Source of the DNA: Stenotrophomonas maltophilia
GTDB lineage: Bacteria > Pseudomonadota > Gammaproteobacteria > Xanthomonadales > Xanthomonadaceae
DNA: 52,865 nucleotides
Assembly (NCBI RefSeq): GCF_004920835.1
Contig: NZ_QFHO01000030.1
Span: 1-52,865, forward strand
Direction: 5' to 3'
The notes beneath the pieces were generated by a model, which did not search any database, was not told where the DNA came from, and saw nothing but the letters and a program-made list of their open reading frames with translations. Below, piece after piece: positions 18,544 to 27,582 of the stretch (position 1 is the first letter of the stretch; each line of letters opens with the position of its first letter). Both the position numbers and the translations under genes were made by a program.

Positions 18544-19089
18544 TCAGGCGGCCAGCGCTGCCTCGATGGCCTCGCGCACGCGCGCATCGTCAGCGGCCAC
18601 GTCCGGGGCAAAGCGGGCGATGACCTTGCCGTCGCGGCCGATTAGGAACTTCTCGAAGTTCCACAGCACCGCCGGTGCCGGATGGATCGGGATCTCCTTG
18701 CTGGCCAGGCGCTCACGCAGCGGGCCTTCGCCGATCGACTGCGGCTGTGCGGCGGTCAGCTGCTGGTACAGCGGGTGGGTGTCGTCACCGGCCACGCTGA
18801 TCTTGGAGAACATCGGGAAGCTGACGTCGTAGGTGAGCTGGCAGAACTGCTGGATTTCCGCCTCGCTGCCCGGCTCCTGGCCGAGAAAGTTGTTGGCGGG
18901 GAAGCCCAGCACTTCCAGGCCCTGCGCGTGCTTTTCCGCATACAGCGCCTGCAGGCCTTCGTACTGCGGGGTCAGGCCACACTTGGAGGCGACGTTGACC
19001 AGCAGCAGCACCTTGCCCTGGTAGTCGGCAAGCGAGGACGGCTGGCCGTCAATGGTGGTGAGGGAAATGTCCTGGATCGGGGTGCTCAC
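18544..19089 (-). CDS. Glutathione peroxidase family protein
   Basis: The 181-residue cytoplasmic protein reduces peroxides with thiols. The active-site Cys37 lies in NVASKCGLTPQY, Gln71 in FPANNFLGQEPGS, and Trp142-Asn143 in LWNFEKFL, completing the family tetrad. Cys82 in QFCQLTY sits where thioredoxin-dependent bacterial members often have a resolving Cys-containing helix, so the reductant may be thioredoxin rather than glutathione. GTG is the start that gives the normal family length. A longer in-frame extension upstream is Arg/Pro-rich and unlikely. The gene converges with the mla operon. Confidence 0.88.
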   Translation of the reverse strand: MSTPIQDISLTTIDGQPSSLADYQGKVLLLVNVASKCGLTPQYEGLQALYAEKHAQGLEVLGFPANNFLGQEPGSEAEIQQFCQLTYDVSFPMFSKISVAGDDTHPLYQQLTAAQPQSIGEGPLRERLASKEIPIHPAPAVLWNFEKFLIGRDGKVIARFAPDVAADDARVREAIEAALAA

Positions 19090-19146
19090 GCGGGGGCTCC
19101 GGCAACAGCGGGGAATGGCCCACCAGCATAGCGCCGCGCGATGCCG

Positions 19147-19224
19147 GTAGTGCCGGCCGCTGGCCGGCAATCGTGCGACCGTTCGCAAGGGTTCATGCGG
19201 TTGCCGGCCTGCGACCGGCGCTAC
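19147..19224. repeat. head-to-head pair of SMAG-type GTAG hairpins
   Basis: One element starts GTAGTGCCGGCC and closes GGCCGGCAA. Thirty bases on, a second begins TTGCCGGCC and ends GGCGCTAC. The pair is therefore one large inverted repeat bounded by GTAG and CTAC. It lies between the glutathione peroxidase gene's start and the end of the small lipoprotein gene. Confidence 0.82.
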
Positions 19225-19226
19225 GA

Positions 19227-19625
19227 TCAATCCACGCAGATCGTGCCCAGCGCCTTTCCATCCTCGATGCGCTGGCGGCAACCGAAGTTCTGGCTGGCAT
19301 CGCGCTGGCATGTACCGGTGGCGGCACTGCCGGCGGCCACTTCGCCCGTGGCCAGGCACTGGCCGGTGCAGTCGCTCTTGCGGCTGCAGGCCTTGCCGGC
19401 ATCAGCATGGGGAATCACGCATTGCTCGCGCTGCAGCCGGCCGAGCCGCTGCAGGGTGCCACCCGCTGCCTGGCAGTCGACGTCACGCGCTTCGCGGTAC
19501 GCCTCGGCTGCTTCAGGGCTGGTGGCTGCGGCAGGTGTCGCCGCCGTATCGGCAGCCGGTGGTGCGCTGCTGCAGGCGGCAAGCAACGCGGTCAGGACGA
19601 GGCTGGTACAGAGGCACAGGCGCAT
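19227..19625 (-). CDS. Cys-containing putative lipoprotein, function unknown
   Basis: The 132-residue protein has a lipoprotein signal peptide with lipobox LAAC (Cys18), followed by an Ala/Pro/Thr linker. The C-terminal domain has about seven Cys residues, including CSRKSDCTGQC, which suggests disulfides in the periplasm. I do not recognise a characterised family. The ATG giving MRLCLCTSLVL was chosen because it places a basic residue before the hydrophobic segment; a start 14 codons upstream is less like a signal peptide. It stands alone between glutathione peroxidase and rmuC. Confidence 0.7.
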   Translation of the reverse strand: MRLCLCTSLVLTALLAACSSAPPAADTAATPAAATSPEAAEAYREARDVDCQAAGGTLQRLGRLQREQCVIPHADAGKACSRKSDCTGQCLATGEVAAGSAATGTCQRDASQNFGCRQRIEDGKALGTICVD

Positions 19626-19696
19626 GGCGGTACCTGATCGAGACGGACAGGCCGCCAGCATACGCATCGACGATGCAGGCGGCGTATCCGCGTGAC

Positions 19697-21253
19697 TCAG
19701 GCCTCGTCGGTGTCGCCGTCGCTGCCTTCGTCCTCGCCCGCCGCATCACTCTCGGCCAGATCGCCCAGCAGCGACTGCGCCTGTTCGGATGCCAGCGACT
19801 CCACGCCACGCAGGCGCCGTTCGATCGTACGCGTCTTGCGGCTGGCCTCGCCGATGCTGCGACCAACCGTGGTGATCTGCTTCTCGGCCTTTTCCAGGAT
19901 GCCGGCGAACTTGCCGAACTCGCTCTTCACCGCGCCCAGCAGGCTCCACACCTCGCTGGAACGCTGCTCGATGGCCAGCGTGCGGAAGCCCATCTGCAGG
20001 CTGTTGAGCAGGGCGGTGACCGTGGTTGGCCCGGCCACCACCACGCGGTGCTCGCGCTGAAGCAGATCAACCAGGCCCGGGCGCCGGATCACTTCGGCAT
20101 ACAGGCCTTCGGTGGGCAGGAACATCACCGCGAAGTCGGTGGTGTGCGGCGGCGCGATGTATTTGTCGCAGATCGACTTCGCCTGCACGCGTACCGCGCG
20201 CTCCAGCTGGATGCCTTGCAGGCGCACACCCTCGGCGTCGCCCTGCTCCTGCGCGTCCAGCAACCGCTCGTAGTCCTCACGCGGGAACTTGGAGTCGATC
20301 GGCAACCACACCGGCGTGTCGTCGCCGCTGCGACCCGGCAGGCGCACCGCAATATCAACCATCTCGCCGCTGTCCGGGCGCACCTTCACCGCACGCGCGT
20401 ACTGCTCCTGGGTCAGCGTCTGCTCGAGAATGTTCTCCAACTGCACTTCGCCCCAGCTGCCGCGGTTTTTGACGTTGGTCAGCACGCGCTTGAGGTCGCC
20501 GACGCCTGTGGCCAGCTGCTGCATCTCGCCGAGGCCGCGCTGCACCTGCTCCAGGCGTTCGGAGACCAGCTTGAAGGAATTGCCCAGGCGGGTTTCCAAC
20601 GTCGACTGCAGCTTCTCATCCACGGTGTGGCGCATCTGCTCCAGCTTCTGCGCATTGTCGTTCTGCAGCGCGCGCAGCTGTTCTTCGAGGGTCGTACGCA
20701 TCTCGGCGATGCGCTGTTCGTTGCGCTGGGTCAGTTCCTGCAGGCGCAGGCCCAGGCTTTCAGTCAGGCGCTGCTGCGACTGCGCACCTTCCTCGCGCCC
20801 CTTGCGCGCATCGTCCACCAGGGTCTGGCGCAGCGCGCCGAGCTGGGTATCGGTGCGCCCGGTGAGTTCCTGCAGCTGCTGGCCAAAGGCATGGATGCGG
20901 GCCTCCTGCTGCTGGCCGAACACTTCCAGCTGCGCGCGCAGTTCCTGCAGGCGCTGTCCCATCAACGCCGCGCCCCGCTGTTGGCTCTCGGCCGCTTCGG
21001 CACGCGCCTTGCGCGCGTCTTCGCCCAGCGCTTCGCGCAGCAGGTCCAGGCGCTGGTCGGTGCGGGTGGACAGATCGGTCAGCGCGCGGGCGAAGCCATC
21101 GAGCTGTTCACGCAGTTCACTGCGCCCGGAGCGCGCTTCCTCACGCACCGCCTGTTCCAGGCGATCGTGCGGCGGGCGGCGCAGCAGGGCGACCAGCTGC
21201 AGGATGAGCACGGCCAATAGAAGGGCGCCAATAAGCAGATATTCGGTTTGCAT
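19697..21253 (-). CDS. rmuC: DNA recombination protein RmuC
   Basis: About 518 residues: an N-terminal membrane helix (about 5-25), a long coiled coil rich in Glu, Gln, Arg and Leu (about 35-220), and the RmuC domain with VLTNVKNRGSWGEVQLENIL, LPIDSKFPREDYERL and FLPTEGLYAEVIRRPGL. RmuC limits inversions between short inverted repeats and resembles restriction-type nucleases. The C-terminus is acidic. The ATG chosen directly precedes the membrane helix; an upstream extension of more than 200 residues would run antisense through the GST gene. Confidence 0.92.
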   Translation of the reverse strand: MQTEYLLIGALLLAVLILQLVALLRRPPHDRLEQAVREEARSGRSELREQLDGFARALTDLSTRTDQRLDLLREALGEDARKARAEAAESQQRGAALMGQRLQELRAQLEVFGQQQEARIHAFGQQLQELTGRTDTQLGALRQTLVDDARKGREEGAQSQQRLTESLGLRLQELTQRNEQRIAEMRTTLEEQLRALQNDNAQKLEQMRHTVDEKLQSTLETRLGNSFKLVSERLEQVQRGLGEMQQLATGVGDLKRVLTNVKNRGSWGEVQLENILEQTLTQEQYARAVKVRPDSGEMVDIAVRLPGRSGDDTPVWLPIDSKFPREDYERLLDAQEQGDAEGVRLQGIQLERAVRVQAKSICDKYIAPPHTTDFAVMFLPTEGLYAEVIRRPGLVDLLQREHRVVVAGPTTVTALLNSLQMGFRTLAIEQRSSEVWSLLGAVKSEFGKFAGILEKAEKQITTVGRSIGEASRKTRTIERRLRGVESLASEQAQSLLGDLAESDAAGEDEGSDGDTDEA

Positions 21254-21298
21254 GGGGCAAGTGTAGGCTGGCCGAGTCTCAACTGCTGCGTCAGGACC

Positions 21299-21904
21299 AT
21301 GCTCACCCTGTACGGAAAGGCGACCTCGATCAACGTCCGCAAGGTACTGTGGCTGGGCGCCGTGCTGGATCTCCCGCTCCACCACGAACCGACGCCATCG
21401 TCGGCGCTGCTGGCCACGCTGAACCCGAACCGGCAGGTCCCGGTGCTGCGCGATGGCGACTTCGTGCTGTGGGAATCCAACAGCATCTGCCGCTACCTGG
21501 CCACGCGCGGCGGACGCGAGGACCTGCTGCCCGCCGCGGCGCAGGCCCGTGCACGGGTGGAGCAATGGATGGACTGGCAGGCCAGCGACCTCAACAGTGC
21601 CTGGCGACAGGTGTTCATGGCGCGCGTGCGCCAGCATCCGGACTATCCGGATGACGCCCGCGCCGAGGCCAGCCTGGTGCAGTGGAACCGGCTGATGGCG
21701 GTGCTTGATGCACAGCTGGGCGCTACCGACGGCTACGTGGCAGGCAACACCTTTACTCTCGCTGACATCGTGCTCGGGCTGTCGACCCAACGCTGGCGCA
21801 GCACGCCTGGCAACAAGCCCGTGCTGCCACACCTCGCGGCGTGGTTCGAACGCCTGCGCCAGCAGCCGGGTTTCGCCGCCCACGTCGACAACGGTGTGGC
21901 CTGA
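21299..21904 (+). CDS. Glutathione S-transferase family protein
   Basis: The 201-residue protein has a thioredoxin-fold N-terminal half (MLTLYGKATSINVRKVLW, with NPNRQVPVLRDGDFVLWESNSICRYLA as the glutathione-binding cis-Pro and Glu-Ser block). The C-terminal half is all-helical. It most resembles the beta/theta-like bacterial GSTs used in detoxification, but the substrate is unknown. The ATG giving MLTLYG is the canonical start; 17 extra in-frame residues upstream do not fit. It is divergent from rmuC, with 45 bases between starts. Confidence 0.88.
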   Translation: MLTLYGKATSINVRKVLWLGAVLDLPLHHEPTPSSALLATLNPNRQVPVLRDGDFVLWESNSICRYLATRGGREDLLPAAAQARARVEQWMDWQASDLNSAWRQVFMARVRQHPDYPDDARAEASLVQWNRLMAVLDAQLGATDGYVAGNTFTLADIVLGLSTQRWRSTPGNKPVLPHLAAWFERLRQQPGFAAHVDNGVA

Positions 21905-21926
21905 GCAGTGGCTTCCGCAGCTGTTG

Positions 21927-21950
21927 GTAGGTGTCGACCTTGGTCGACAC
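21927..21950 (+). repeat. SMAG-type GTAG hairpin
   Basis: GTAG followed by the stem GTGTCGACC / GGTCGACAC with a two-base loop. It is the first of two hairpins in the convergent gap between the GST and quinone-oxidoreductase-like genes. Confidence 0.85.
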
Positions 21951-21982
21951 GGCTGATCCACGCCGTGCGTGGATGAAGCGCT

Positions 21983-22010
21983 GTAGAGCCGAGCGCAGGC
22001 TCGGCTCTAC
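21983..22010. repeat. SMAG-type hairpin bounded by GTAG and CTAC
   Basis: The perfect arms GTAGAGCCGAGC and GCTCGGCTCTAC surround a four-base loop. The full palindromy including both GTAG ends distinguishes it from the preceding copy. Confidence 0.82.
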
Positions 22011-22025
22011 AGGAGAAACCGGGCC

Positions 22026-23033
22026 TTACCAGCCTTCCAGCACGATCTTGCCCTTGGCGCGATGGCTTTCCAGCAGCGCGTGGGCACGCCGCAGGTTGGC
22101 GGCATCGATGCGGCCGAAGTGCTCGCCCAGGGTGGTCTGCAGCACACCGCCGTCGATCAGCTCGGCCACCCGATTCAACAGGTCATGCTGGCGCTGCATG
22201 TCGGCGGTCTTGTACAGCGGTCGGGTGAACATCGATTCCCAGTGCAGGGACAGTGCCTTGCGCTTGAGCGCCATCACGTCGACCTGGCCCGGATCATCGA
22301 TCAGCCCCAGCTGGCCCTGCGGCGCCAGCAGTTCCACGATCTGCGCGTAGTGCTGGTCGGTATGGGTCAGGCTGGCCACGTGCTGTACCTCACTGATGCC
22401 GAGCCGGGCCAGGCCCTCGGCCAGCGGCAGGCTATGGTCGATCACATGATGCGCGCCCATCGCATGGACCCAGTCCTGGGTATCCGGGCGCGAGGCGGTG
22501 CCGATCACGGTCAGCTTGGTCAGGCGGCGCGCCAGCTGCACCAGGATCGAACCAACGCCACCGGCAGCACCGATCACCAGCAGGGTCTGGCCTTCACCGC
22601 CGCCCTCGGGAATGCGCAGGCGGTCGAACAGCAGCTCCCAGGCGGTGATTGCGGTCAGTGGCAACGCGGCGGCGGCCGCATCGTCGAGGCTGGCCGGCTT
22701 GCGGCCGACGCTGCGCTCGTCCACCAGCTGGTACTCGGCATTGCTGCCCGGGCGGTCGATGACGCCGGCGTAGTAGACCGCATCGCCAGGCTGGAACAGG
22801 GTGACCTCGCTGCCCACTGCGTCGACGATGCCGACCGCATCCCAGCCCAGCACGCGCGGGCCATCGGTGGCCACGCCGCGGCGGACCTTGGTGTCGACCG
22901 GGTTCACTGCCACCGCGTGCACCGCCACCCGCAGATCACGCGGGCCGGGCTGCGGCAGCTCCAGTTCGATGTCGATCAGGGCCCGGGCATCATCGATCGG
23001 CAGGCCGGCTTGGGTGTAGGCAATGGCGCGCAT
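22026..23033 (-). CDS. Zinc-type alcohol dehydrogenase-like / quinone oxidoreductase-like protein
   Basis: The 335-residue medium-chain dehydrogenase has a GroES-like domain (NPVDTKVRRG, VLGWDAVGIVDAVG) and a Rossmann fold with GAAGGVGSILVQLARR. It lacks the Cys/His pattern of catalytic zinc, which places it with NADPH quinone oxidoreductase (QOR/ZADH) relatives. The ATG chosen gives MRAIAYTQAGLPI, the family's usual start; the longer reading is Arg-rich and antisense to the LysR gene. It is divergent from the LysR gene, with 91 bases between them, so regulation by that protein is likely. Confidence 0.88.
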   Translation of the reverse strand: MRAIAYTQAGLPIDDARALIDIELELPQPGPRDLRVAVHAVAVNPVDTKVRRGVATDGPRVLGWDAVGIVDAVGSEVTLFQPGDAVYYAGVIDRPGSNAEYQLVDERSVGRKPASLDDAAAAALPLTAITAWELLFDRLRIPEGGGEGQTLLVIGAAGGVGSILVQLARRLTKLTVIGTASRPDTQDWVHAMGAHHVIDHSLPLAEGLARLGISEVQHVASLTHTDQHYAQIVELLAPQGQLGLIDDPGQVDVMALKRKALSLHWESMFTRPLYKTADMQRQHDLLNRVAELIDGGVLQTTLGEHFGRIDAANLRRAHALLESHRAKGKIVLEGW

Positions 23034-23124
23034 GGCAGCGGTCCAGTGGGGAAGGAGGCGACAGGTTGCGCCGCGCGCGCTCCCGCAGAAAGGCGCAGAA
23101 TCGGTCAGCACTTTCACTCTGGCA

Positions 23125-24096
23125 ATGAAGATGATCCGCTTCGACGATCTGCAGCTGTTCGTCCGCACTGCCGCGCTGGGCAGCTTCTCGCAGGCCGCGC
23201 GCGAGGCCGACCTGCTGCCCGGCCAGGTGGCTGCAGCTGTGGCGCGGCTGGAACGCGAGCTGGACCTGCGCCTGTTCGTGCGCACCACCCGCAGCCTGCG
23301 CCTGACCGGCGAGGGCGCGCTGTACCTGCCGTACGCGCAGGAGGTGCTGGCCACCCTGCGCGAGGGCCAGGCGCGCGTGCAGGGCGAGGACACCGAGCTG
23401 CACGGCACCCTGCAGCTGTCGGCTCCCTCGGACCTCGGCCGCAACCTGCTGCTGCCCTGGCTGAGCGCCTTCCGCGCTGCGCACCCGCGGCTGCGCCTGC
23501 ACCTGCGCCTGTCCGACGAAGTGGCCGATGTGTTCCGCGACCCGGTCGACGTGGCGATCCGCATCGGCCACTTCGACGACGCCAGCTACGTGGCGTTGCC
23601 CCTGCTGGAAGGCAATCGGCGCGTACTCGCGGCCTCGCCCGACTACCTGCAGCGGCGTGGCACACCCACCCGCCTGGAGGATCTGCGTGAGCACGATTGC
23701 CTGGTCTACCAGCTCAGTGGCCGCGCCTACGATCGCTGGTCGTTCGACGTGGATGGACGCCGTGTGGTGATGCCGGTGCGCGGCCCATTGGTCTGCGACG
23801 ACGCCGATGTAGTGCGACGCTGGGCGGTGGCCGGCGAAGGCATCACTTACAAGTCCTGGCTGGACCTGCGCGAGGACGTGCTGGCCGGGCGCCTGCAGCT
23901 GCTGCTGGACGGTGTTGGCAGCAGCATCCCGCTGCAGCTGGTATGCCCGCACCGCAAGCAGTTCTCGCCGGCCGTGCGACAACTGCACGCGCAGCTGCGC
24001 CAGCACCTGCAACCGCTGCTGTCTGGCATGCCTGGTGGGTCCACCGGCCCCCTGTCGCCAATCCCGGCGCTGACCGACAATGGCGGCCCCCCGTAA
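23125..24096 (+). CDS. LysR-family transcriptional regulator
   Basis: The 323-residue protein has an N-terminal winged helix-turn-helix (IRFDDLQLFVRTAALGSFSQAAREADLLPGQVAAAVARLERELDLRLFVRTTRSLRLTGEG in family register) and a substrate-binding domain. By LysR convention it probably controls the divergent oxidoreductase gene and possibly the LysE-type exporter gene, which starts 15 bases downstream on the same strand. A second ATG two codons later is a possible start. The inducer is unknown. Confidence 0.9.
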   Translation: MKMIRFDDLQLFVRTAALGSFSQAAREADLLPGQVAAAVARLERELDLRLFVRTTRSLRLTGEGALYLPYAQEVLATLREGQARVQGEDTELHGTLQLSAPSDLGRNLLLPWLSAFRAAHPRLRLHLRLSDEVADVFRDPVDVAIRIGHFDDASYVALPLLEGNRRVLAASPDYLQRRGTPTRLEDLREHDCLVYQLSGRAYDRWSFDVDGRRVVMPVRGPLVCDDADVVRRWAVAGEGITYKSWLDLREDVLAGRLQLLLDGVGSSIPLQLVCPHRKQFSPAVRQLHAQLRQHLQPLLSGMPGGSTGPLSPIPALTDNGGPP

Positions 24097-24111
24097 CAAG
24101 AGAACGCCGCC

Positions 24112-24741
24112 ATGCCGTGGATGGGCATCCAGGACCTGTGGACGTTTCTGGTCGCTGTGCTGGTGTTTCTCGCCCTGCCCGGCCCTGGCACCTTCACCCT
24201 GCTGACCGCCACCGGCCGTGGCGGCGTGCGTGGCGGCTACACCGCGCTGGCCGGCCTGCTGGTCGGCGATCAGATCCTGATGTGGCTGGCGCTGGCCGGC
24301 GTTGCCGCATTGCTCAAGGCCAACCCGCTGGTGTTCCACGCGGTGCAGTACCTGGGTGCGGCCTACCTGGTGTGGGTGGGCATCAGCCTGCTGCGCACGC
24401 CCAAGCATGACGGCGGTGACGCCGGCCCGATCCGCATGCAGCCGGGCCGCTACTTCCAGCAGGCGATCCTGGTCAGCCTGCTCAATCCGAAGGCGATCCT
24501 GTTCTACATGGCCTTCCTGCCGTTGTTCATCGATCCCAAGGCGCACCAGGGCATCGCTACCTTCGCAGCGCTGGCGGGCATCATCCTGGTGGTCAGCATC
24601 GCCTACTGCTCGATGTTGATCGGGGTCGGCAACCTGGCCCGTCGCCGCCTGATCCAGCACCCACGGATCAGCGATGCGCTGCGCCGCGTGGCTGGCCTGT
24701 TCCTGGTGGGGTTCGGCATCCGGCTGGGGCTGAACGGATGA
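24112..24741 (+). CDS. LysE/RhtB-family amino-acid or metabolite exporter
   Basis: The 209-residue protein has about six membrane helices and the family hallmark FLALPGPGTFTLLTATGRGGVRGG near the N-terminus. NPKAILFYMAFLPLFID in the second half is equally characteristic. LysE/RhtB proteins export amino acids such as threonine or homoserine lactone-like compounds; the substrate here cannot be predicted. The short spacing to the LysR gene suggests cotranscription. Confidence 0.9.
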   Translation: MPWMGIQDLWTFLVAVLVFLALPGPGTFTLLTATGRGGVRGGYTALAGLLVGDQILMWLALAGVAALLKANPLVFHAVQYLGAAYLVWVGISLLRTPKHDGGDAGPIRMQPGRYFQQAILVSLLNPKAILFYMAFLPLFIDPKAHQGIATFAALAGIILVVSIAYCSMLIGVGNLARRRLIQHPRISDALRRVAGLFLVGFGIRLGLNG

Positions 24742-24773
24742 AACCGCAAACGAGCAGGCTCGACGCCACGTCT

Positions 24774-24835
24774 GCCAACCAAGGTTGGCCTCTACCAGAG
24801 CGCGGGATCCGGTAGTCGCCGACCTTGGTCGGCGC
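24774..24835. repeat. pair of SMAG-type hairpins (CTAC and GTAG ends inward)
   Basis: The first arm pair GCCAACC / GGTTGGC ends in CTAC. The second starts with GTAG and has the arms TCGCCGACC / GGTCGGCG. Between them lies CAGAGCG, which also follows CTAC at other copies in the window. The pair fills the convergent gap between the exporter and the second LysR gene. Confidence 0.8.
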
Positions 24836-24865
24836 TGGCGCCATCGGCGTTCATGAGGCTGGCCT

Positions 24866-25768
24866 CTACCCGCCGAGCATTTCCGCGCGCAGGTGGTCGA
24901 TGAACACCCGCAGCTTTGGCGCCATGTGCTCGCGGGCGGGGTAGTACAGGTGGAAGCCGGGGAACAGCGGCTGCCAGTCCTGCAGCACTGCCTGCAGCCG
25001 CCCTGCCGCCAGATCATCGGCCACCAGTGACGCGAACCCCTGCGCCATGCCGAGCCCGGCCAGCACTGCGGCATAAGCCAGTTCGGCATCGTTGAACACC
25101 AGCCGCCCATCAACCTCCACTTCCATGTCGTGGCCATCGCGACTGAACTCCCAGGGCATCAGCCGGCCATTGGCACGGCGATGGACGATGCACGGATGGC
25201 CCTGCAGGTCGTGCGGGCTCGCGGGTATGCCGTGCTGCACGAAGTAGTCGGGCGTGGCCACCACCACTTGCCGTTCCGGCGGCCCGATCGGCACCGCGAT
25301 CATGCCGCGTGCCAGCGACTCGCCAAGGCGGATGCCCGCATCGAAGCCCTCGGCCACCAGATCGGTCAGCGCCGGCTCCACGCACAGTTCCACATCCACC
25401 TGCGGGTAGCGCGCCAGGAACGAAGGCAGGGCCGGTAGCACCCGGCGCTCGGCAACGATGCGTGGCAGGGTGACGCGCAGCTTGCCGGCCGGCACCGCAC
25501 GCGCGCTGTCGAGATCAGCAAACGCCGATTCGATCTGTGCCAGTCCGCCGCGCACGCGCTCGAGGAAGCGCGCGCCGTGCTCGGTCAGGCCGACCCGGCG
25601 GGTGGTCCGCTGCAGCAGGCGCACGCCCATCCGCGCTTCCAGCGCGCGCACGCTCTGCGACAGCGCGGAAGTGGAGACGCCCAGCGCATCAGCGGCACGG
25701 GTAAAGCTGGCATGGTCGGCAACGTGGACGAAGGCGACCACTGCCGACAAGGGGGCGGAGGGATCCAT
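24866..25768 (-). CDS. LysR-family transcriptional regulator
   Basis: About 300 residues with an N-terminal winged helix-turn-helix (FVHVADHASFTRAADALGVSTSALSQSVRALEARMGVRLLQRTTRRVGLTEHG in family register) and a CrgA-like ligand domain. Starts are possible at ATG codons 6 residues apart. I chose the one giving MDPSAPLSAVVAFV because an AAGAG precedes it and the helix-turn-helix then begins at the usual distance. The gene is divergent from the aldo/keto reductase gene, with 113 bases between, and probably regulates it. Confidence 0.88.
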   Translation of the reverse strand: MDPSAPLSAVVAFVHVADHASFTRAADALGVSTSALSQSVRALEARMGVRLLQRTTRRVGLTEHGARFLERVRGGLAQIESAFADLDSARAVPAGKLRVTLPRIVAERRVLPALPSFLARYPQVDVELCVEPALTDLVAEGFDAGIRLGESLARGMIAVPIGPPERQVVVATPDYFVQHGIPASPHDLQGHPCIVHRRANGRLMPWEFSRDGHDMEVEVDGRLVFNDAELAYAAVLAGLGMAQGFASLVADDLAAGRLQAVLQDWQPLFPGFHLYYPAREHMAPKLRVFIDHLRAEMLGG

Positions 25769-25881
25769 TGTGAAGCCACTCTTCATGGTGAGTCCGGTTC
25801 CATCCAGTTTATCCACAGGATCGGGCGGCGGATGCTGTGCCTCCCGGCGGCACGCCCGCCTTCCTGTAATGGAGACCTCCC

Positions 25882-26952
25882 ATGTCGCTGGACCACTATC
25901 GCCTGCTCGGGCGCTCCGGCCTGCGAATCAGCCCGATGGCGCTGGGTACGATGACCTTCGGCGCCGATTGGGGCTGGGGCGCGGACGAAGCCGAGGCCCG
26001 CCGCATCTTCGACAGTTACGTCGATCGGGGCGGCAACTTCGTCGATACCGCGAACAACTACACCAATGGCAGCGCCGAGACCCTGCTCGGCCGCTTCGTC
26101 CAAGGGCAGCGCGACCGGCTGGTGATCGCCAGCAAGTACACCCTGGCCACCGTGCCCGGCGACCCGAACAACGCCGGCAACCATCGCAAGAGCATGCTGC
26201 GCTCGGTGGAGGACAGCCTGCGCCGGCTGGGTACCGACTATCTGGATCTGCTGTACCTGCACGCCTGGGATGACACCACCGGCGTGGACGAGGTGATGCA
26301 TGGCTTCGACGACCTGGTCCGCAGCGGCAAGGTGCTGTACGCCGGCATCTCCGATACGCCGGCCTGGCAGATCGCGCGCATGCAGACCCTGGCCGACCTG
26401 CGCGGCTGGTCGCCGTTGGTGGCGCTGCAGATCGAGTACAGCCTGATCCAGCGCAGCGTCGAACACGAACTGCTGCCGATGGCCGACGCGCTGGGATTGG
26501 GCGTGGTGGCGTGGTCGCCGCTGGGCAGCGGCGTGCTGACCGGCAAGTACAGCACGGCCGATCTGGCCAGCGCCGACGCGCTGCAGGCCACGCCGGGCGG
26601 ATCGCGCCGCAGCGTGGCCCTGATCAATGGCGCGTTGACATCCCGTTCGCTGCAGATTGCCGATGAAGTTCAGAAGATCGCCGCCGATCTTTCGCATTCC
26701 CCTGCGCAGGTAGCATTGGCCTGGTTGTTGCGACGACCCGGTGCGGATGCGCTGCCGATCATCGGCGCCCGCACTCTGGAACAGTTCGAGCACAATCTGA
26801 TCGCGCTGGATCTGGAGCTGCCGACCGAGGCATTGACCCGCCTCGATGCAATCAGTGCGGTCGCGCCGGCATTCCCGCACGATTTCCTGCAGATGCCTTT
26901 GCCGCGAATGCTGCTGAGCGGGGGCACCCGCCTGCGCCCACGCGCGCGCTGA
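25882..26952 (+). CDS. Aldo/keto reductase
   Basis: The 356-residue NADPH-dependent TIM-barrel reductase has a complete catalytic tetrad: Asp55 and Tyr60 (FVDTANNYTNG), Lys85 (IASKYT) and His127 (YLHAWD). The C-terminal IIGARTLEQFEHNL binds the cofactor. The family acts on aldehydes and ketones from oxidative or xenobiotic stress. GGAGACC lies seven bases before the ATG and is a good ribosome binding site. It forms a regulator-target pair with the divergent LysR gene. Confidence 0.92.
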   Translation: MSLDHYRLLGRSGLRISPMALGTMTFGADWGWGADEAEARRIFDSYVDRGGNFVDTANNYTNGSAETLLGRFVQGQRDRLVIASKYTLATVPGDPNNAGNHRKSMLRSVEDSLRRLGTDYLDLLYLHAWDDTTGVDEVMHGFDDLVRSGKVLYAGISDTPAWQIARMQTLADLRGWSPLVALQIEYSLIQRSVEHELLPMADALGLGVVAWSPLGSGVLTGKYSTADLASADALQATPGGSRRSVALINGALTSRSLQIADEVQKIAADLSHSPAQVALAWLLRRPGADALPIIGARTLEQFEHNLIALDLELPTEALTRLDAISAVAPAFPHDFLQMPLPRMLLSGGTRLRPRAR

Positions 26953-27004
26953 GGTCGCGGCAGCGGCGCTATGCTGGCAGCCCCTGCTGGAAGGATGCGA
27001 GAGG

Positions 27005-27424
27005 ATGGCCCGCCTGGCCTGCTTCACCCTGCCGTTGCTGCTGCTGGCTGGTGCCGCCCCAGCGGCCACCGCGCAGGATCATCGCTGCCTGAGCGGCGGC
27101 CGCAATGACGGCATCCATCTGGAATGGCGTTGGCTGGATGACGGCCAGGCCGACGTTCGCTATGCCGGGCAGCGTGAACGCCTGTTGCTGCGCCGGGTTT
27201 CGATGGAGACCACGGTGCTGGCCGAAGACCGCCCCTACCAGTTCGACAGCGTCTGGGAAGAGCACGTCGACGGCCGCCTCAACGGTCGCTACACGATCAG
27301 CACGCAGGGGGCGCTGGTGCTGGATCTGCGCTACGAACGCGCCCGCGATGGCCGTCGCACCTCCTTCCACGATGACATCGAGGCCTGGCAGGAAGACGGC
27401 TGCCACTGGCCCGGCGCCTCCTGA
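27005..27424 (+). CDS. Hypothetical secreted protein, 139 aa
   Basis: An N-terminal signal peptide ends near ATAQ (about residue 23). The mature part is short and contains two Cys residues (HRCLSGG at the start and GCHWPG at the end), which could form a disulfide, with alternating hydrophobic and charged residues between them that suggest a beta-sheet fold. I recognise no characterised family. GAGAGG lies directly before the ATG. The gene follows the reductase by about 50 bases and may be cotranscribed. Confidence 0.65.
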   Translation: MARLACFTLPLLLLAGAAPAATAQDHRCLSGGRNDGIHLEWRWLDDGQADVRYAGQRERLLLRRVSMETTVLAEDRPYQFDSVWEEHVDGRLNGRYTISTQGALVLDLRYERARDGRRTSFHDDIEAWQEDGCHWPGAS

Positions 27425-27582
27425 GCCAGGATCGGACTGGCCTCCCTTTATGCCGATTCCGGCAGCCTGGTCGCGGTGCAGCGCGCGTCTTGCCGGGTAT
27501 GACCCCCGTCAGTGGTAATGCTGCGCTGCGTTCGGTCACACTCGGGAACTTGTCGTTCTCAGTCACCCCTTCCGAGGCCTGC

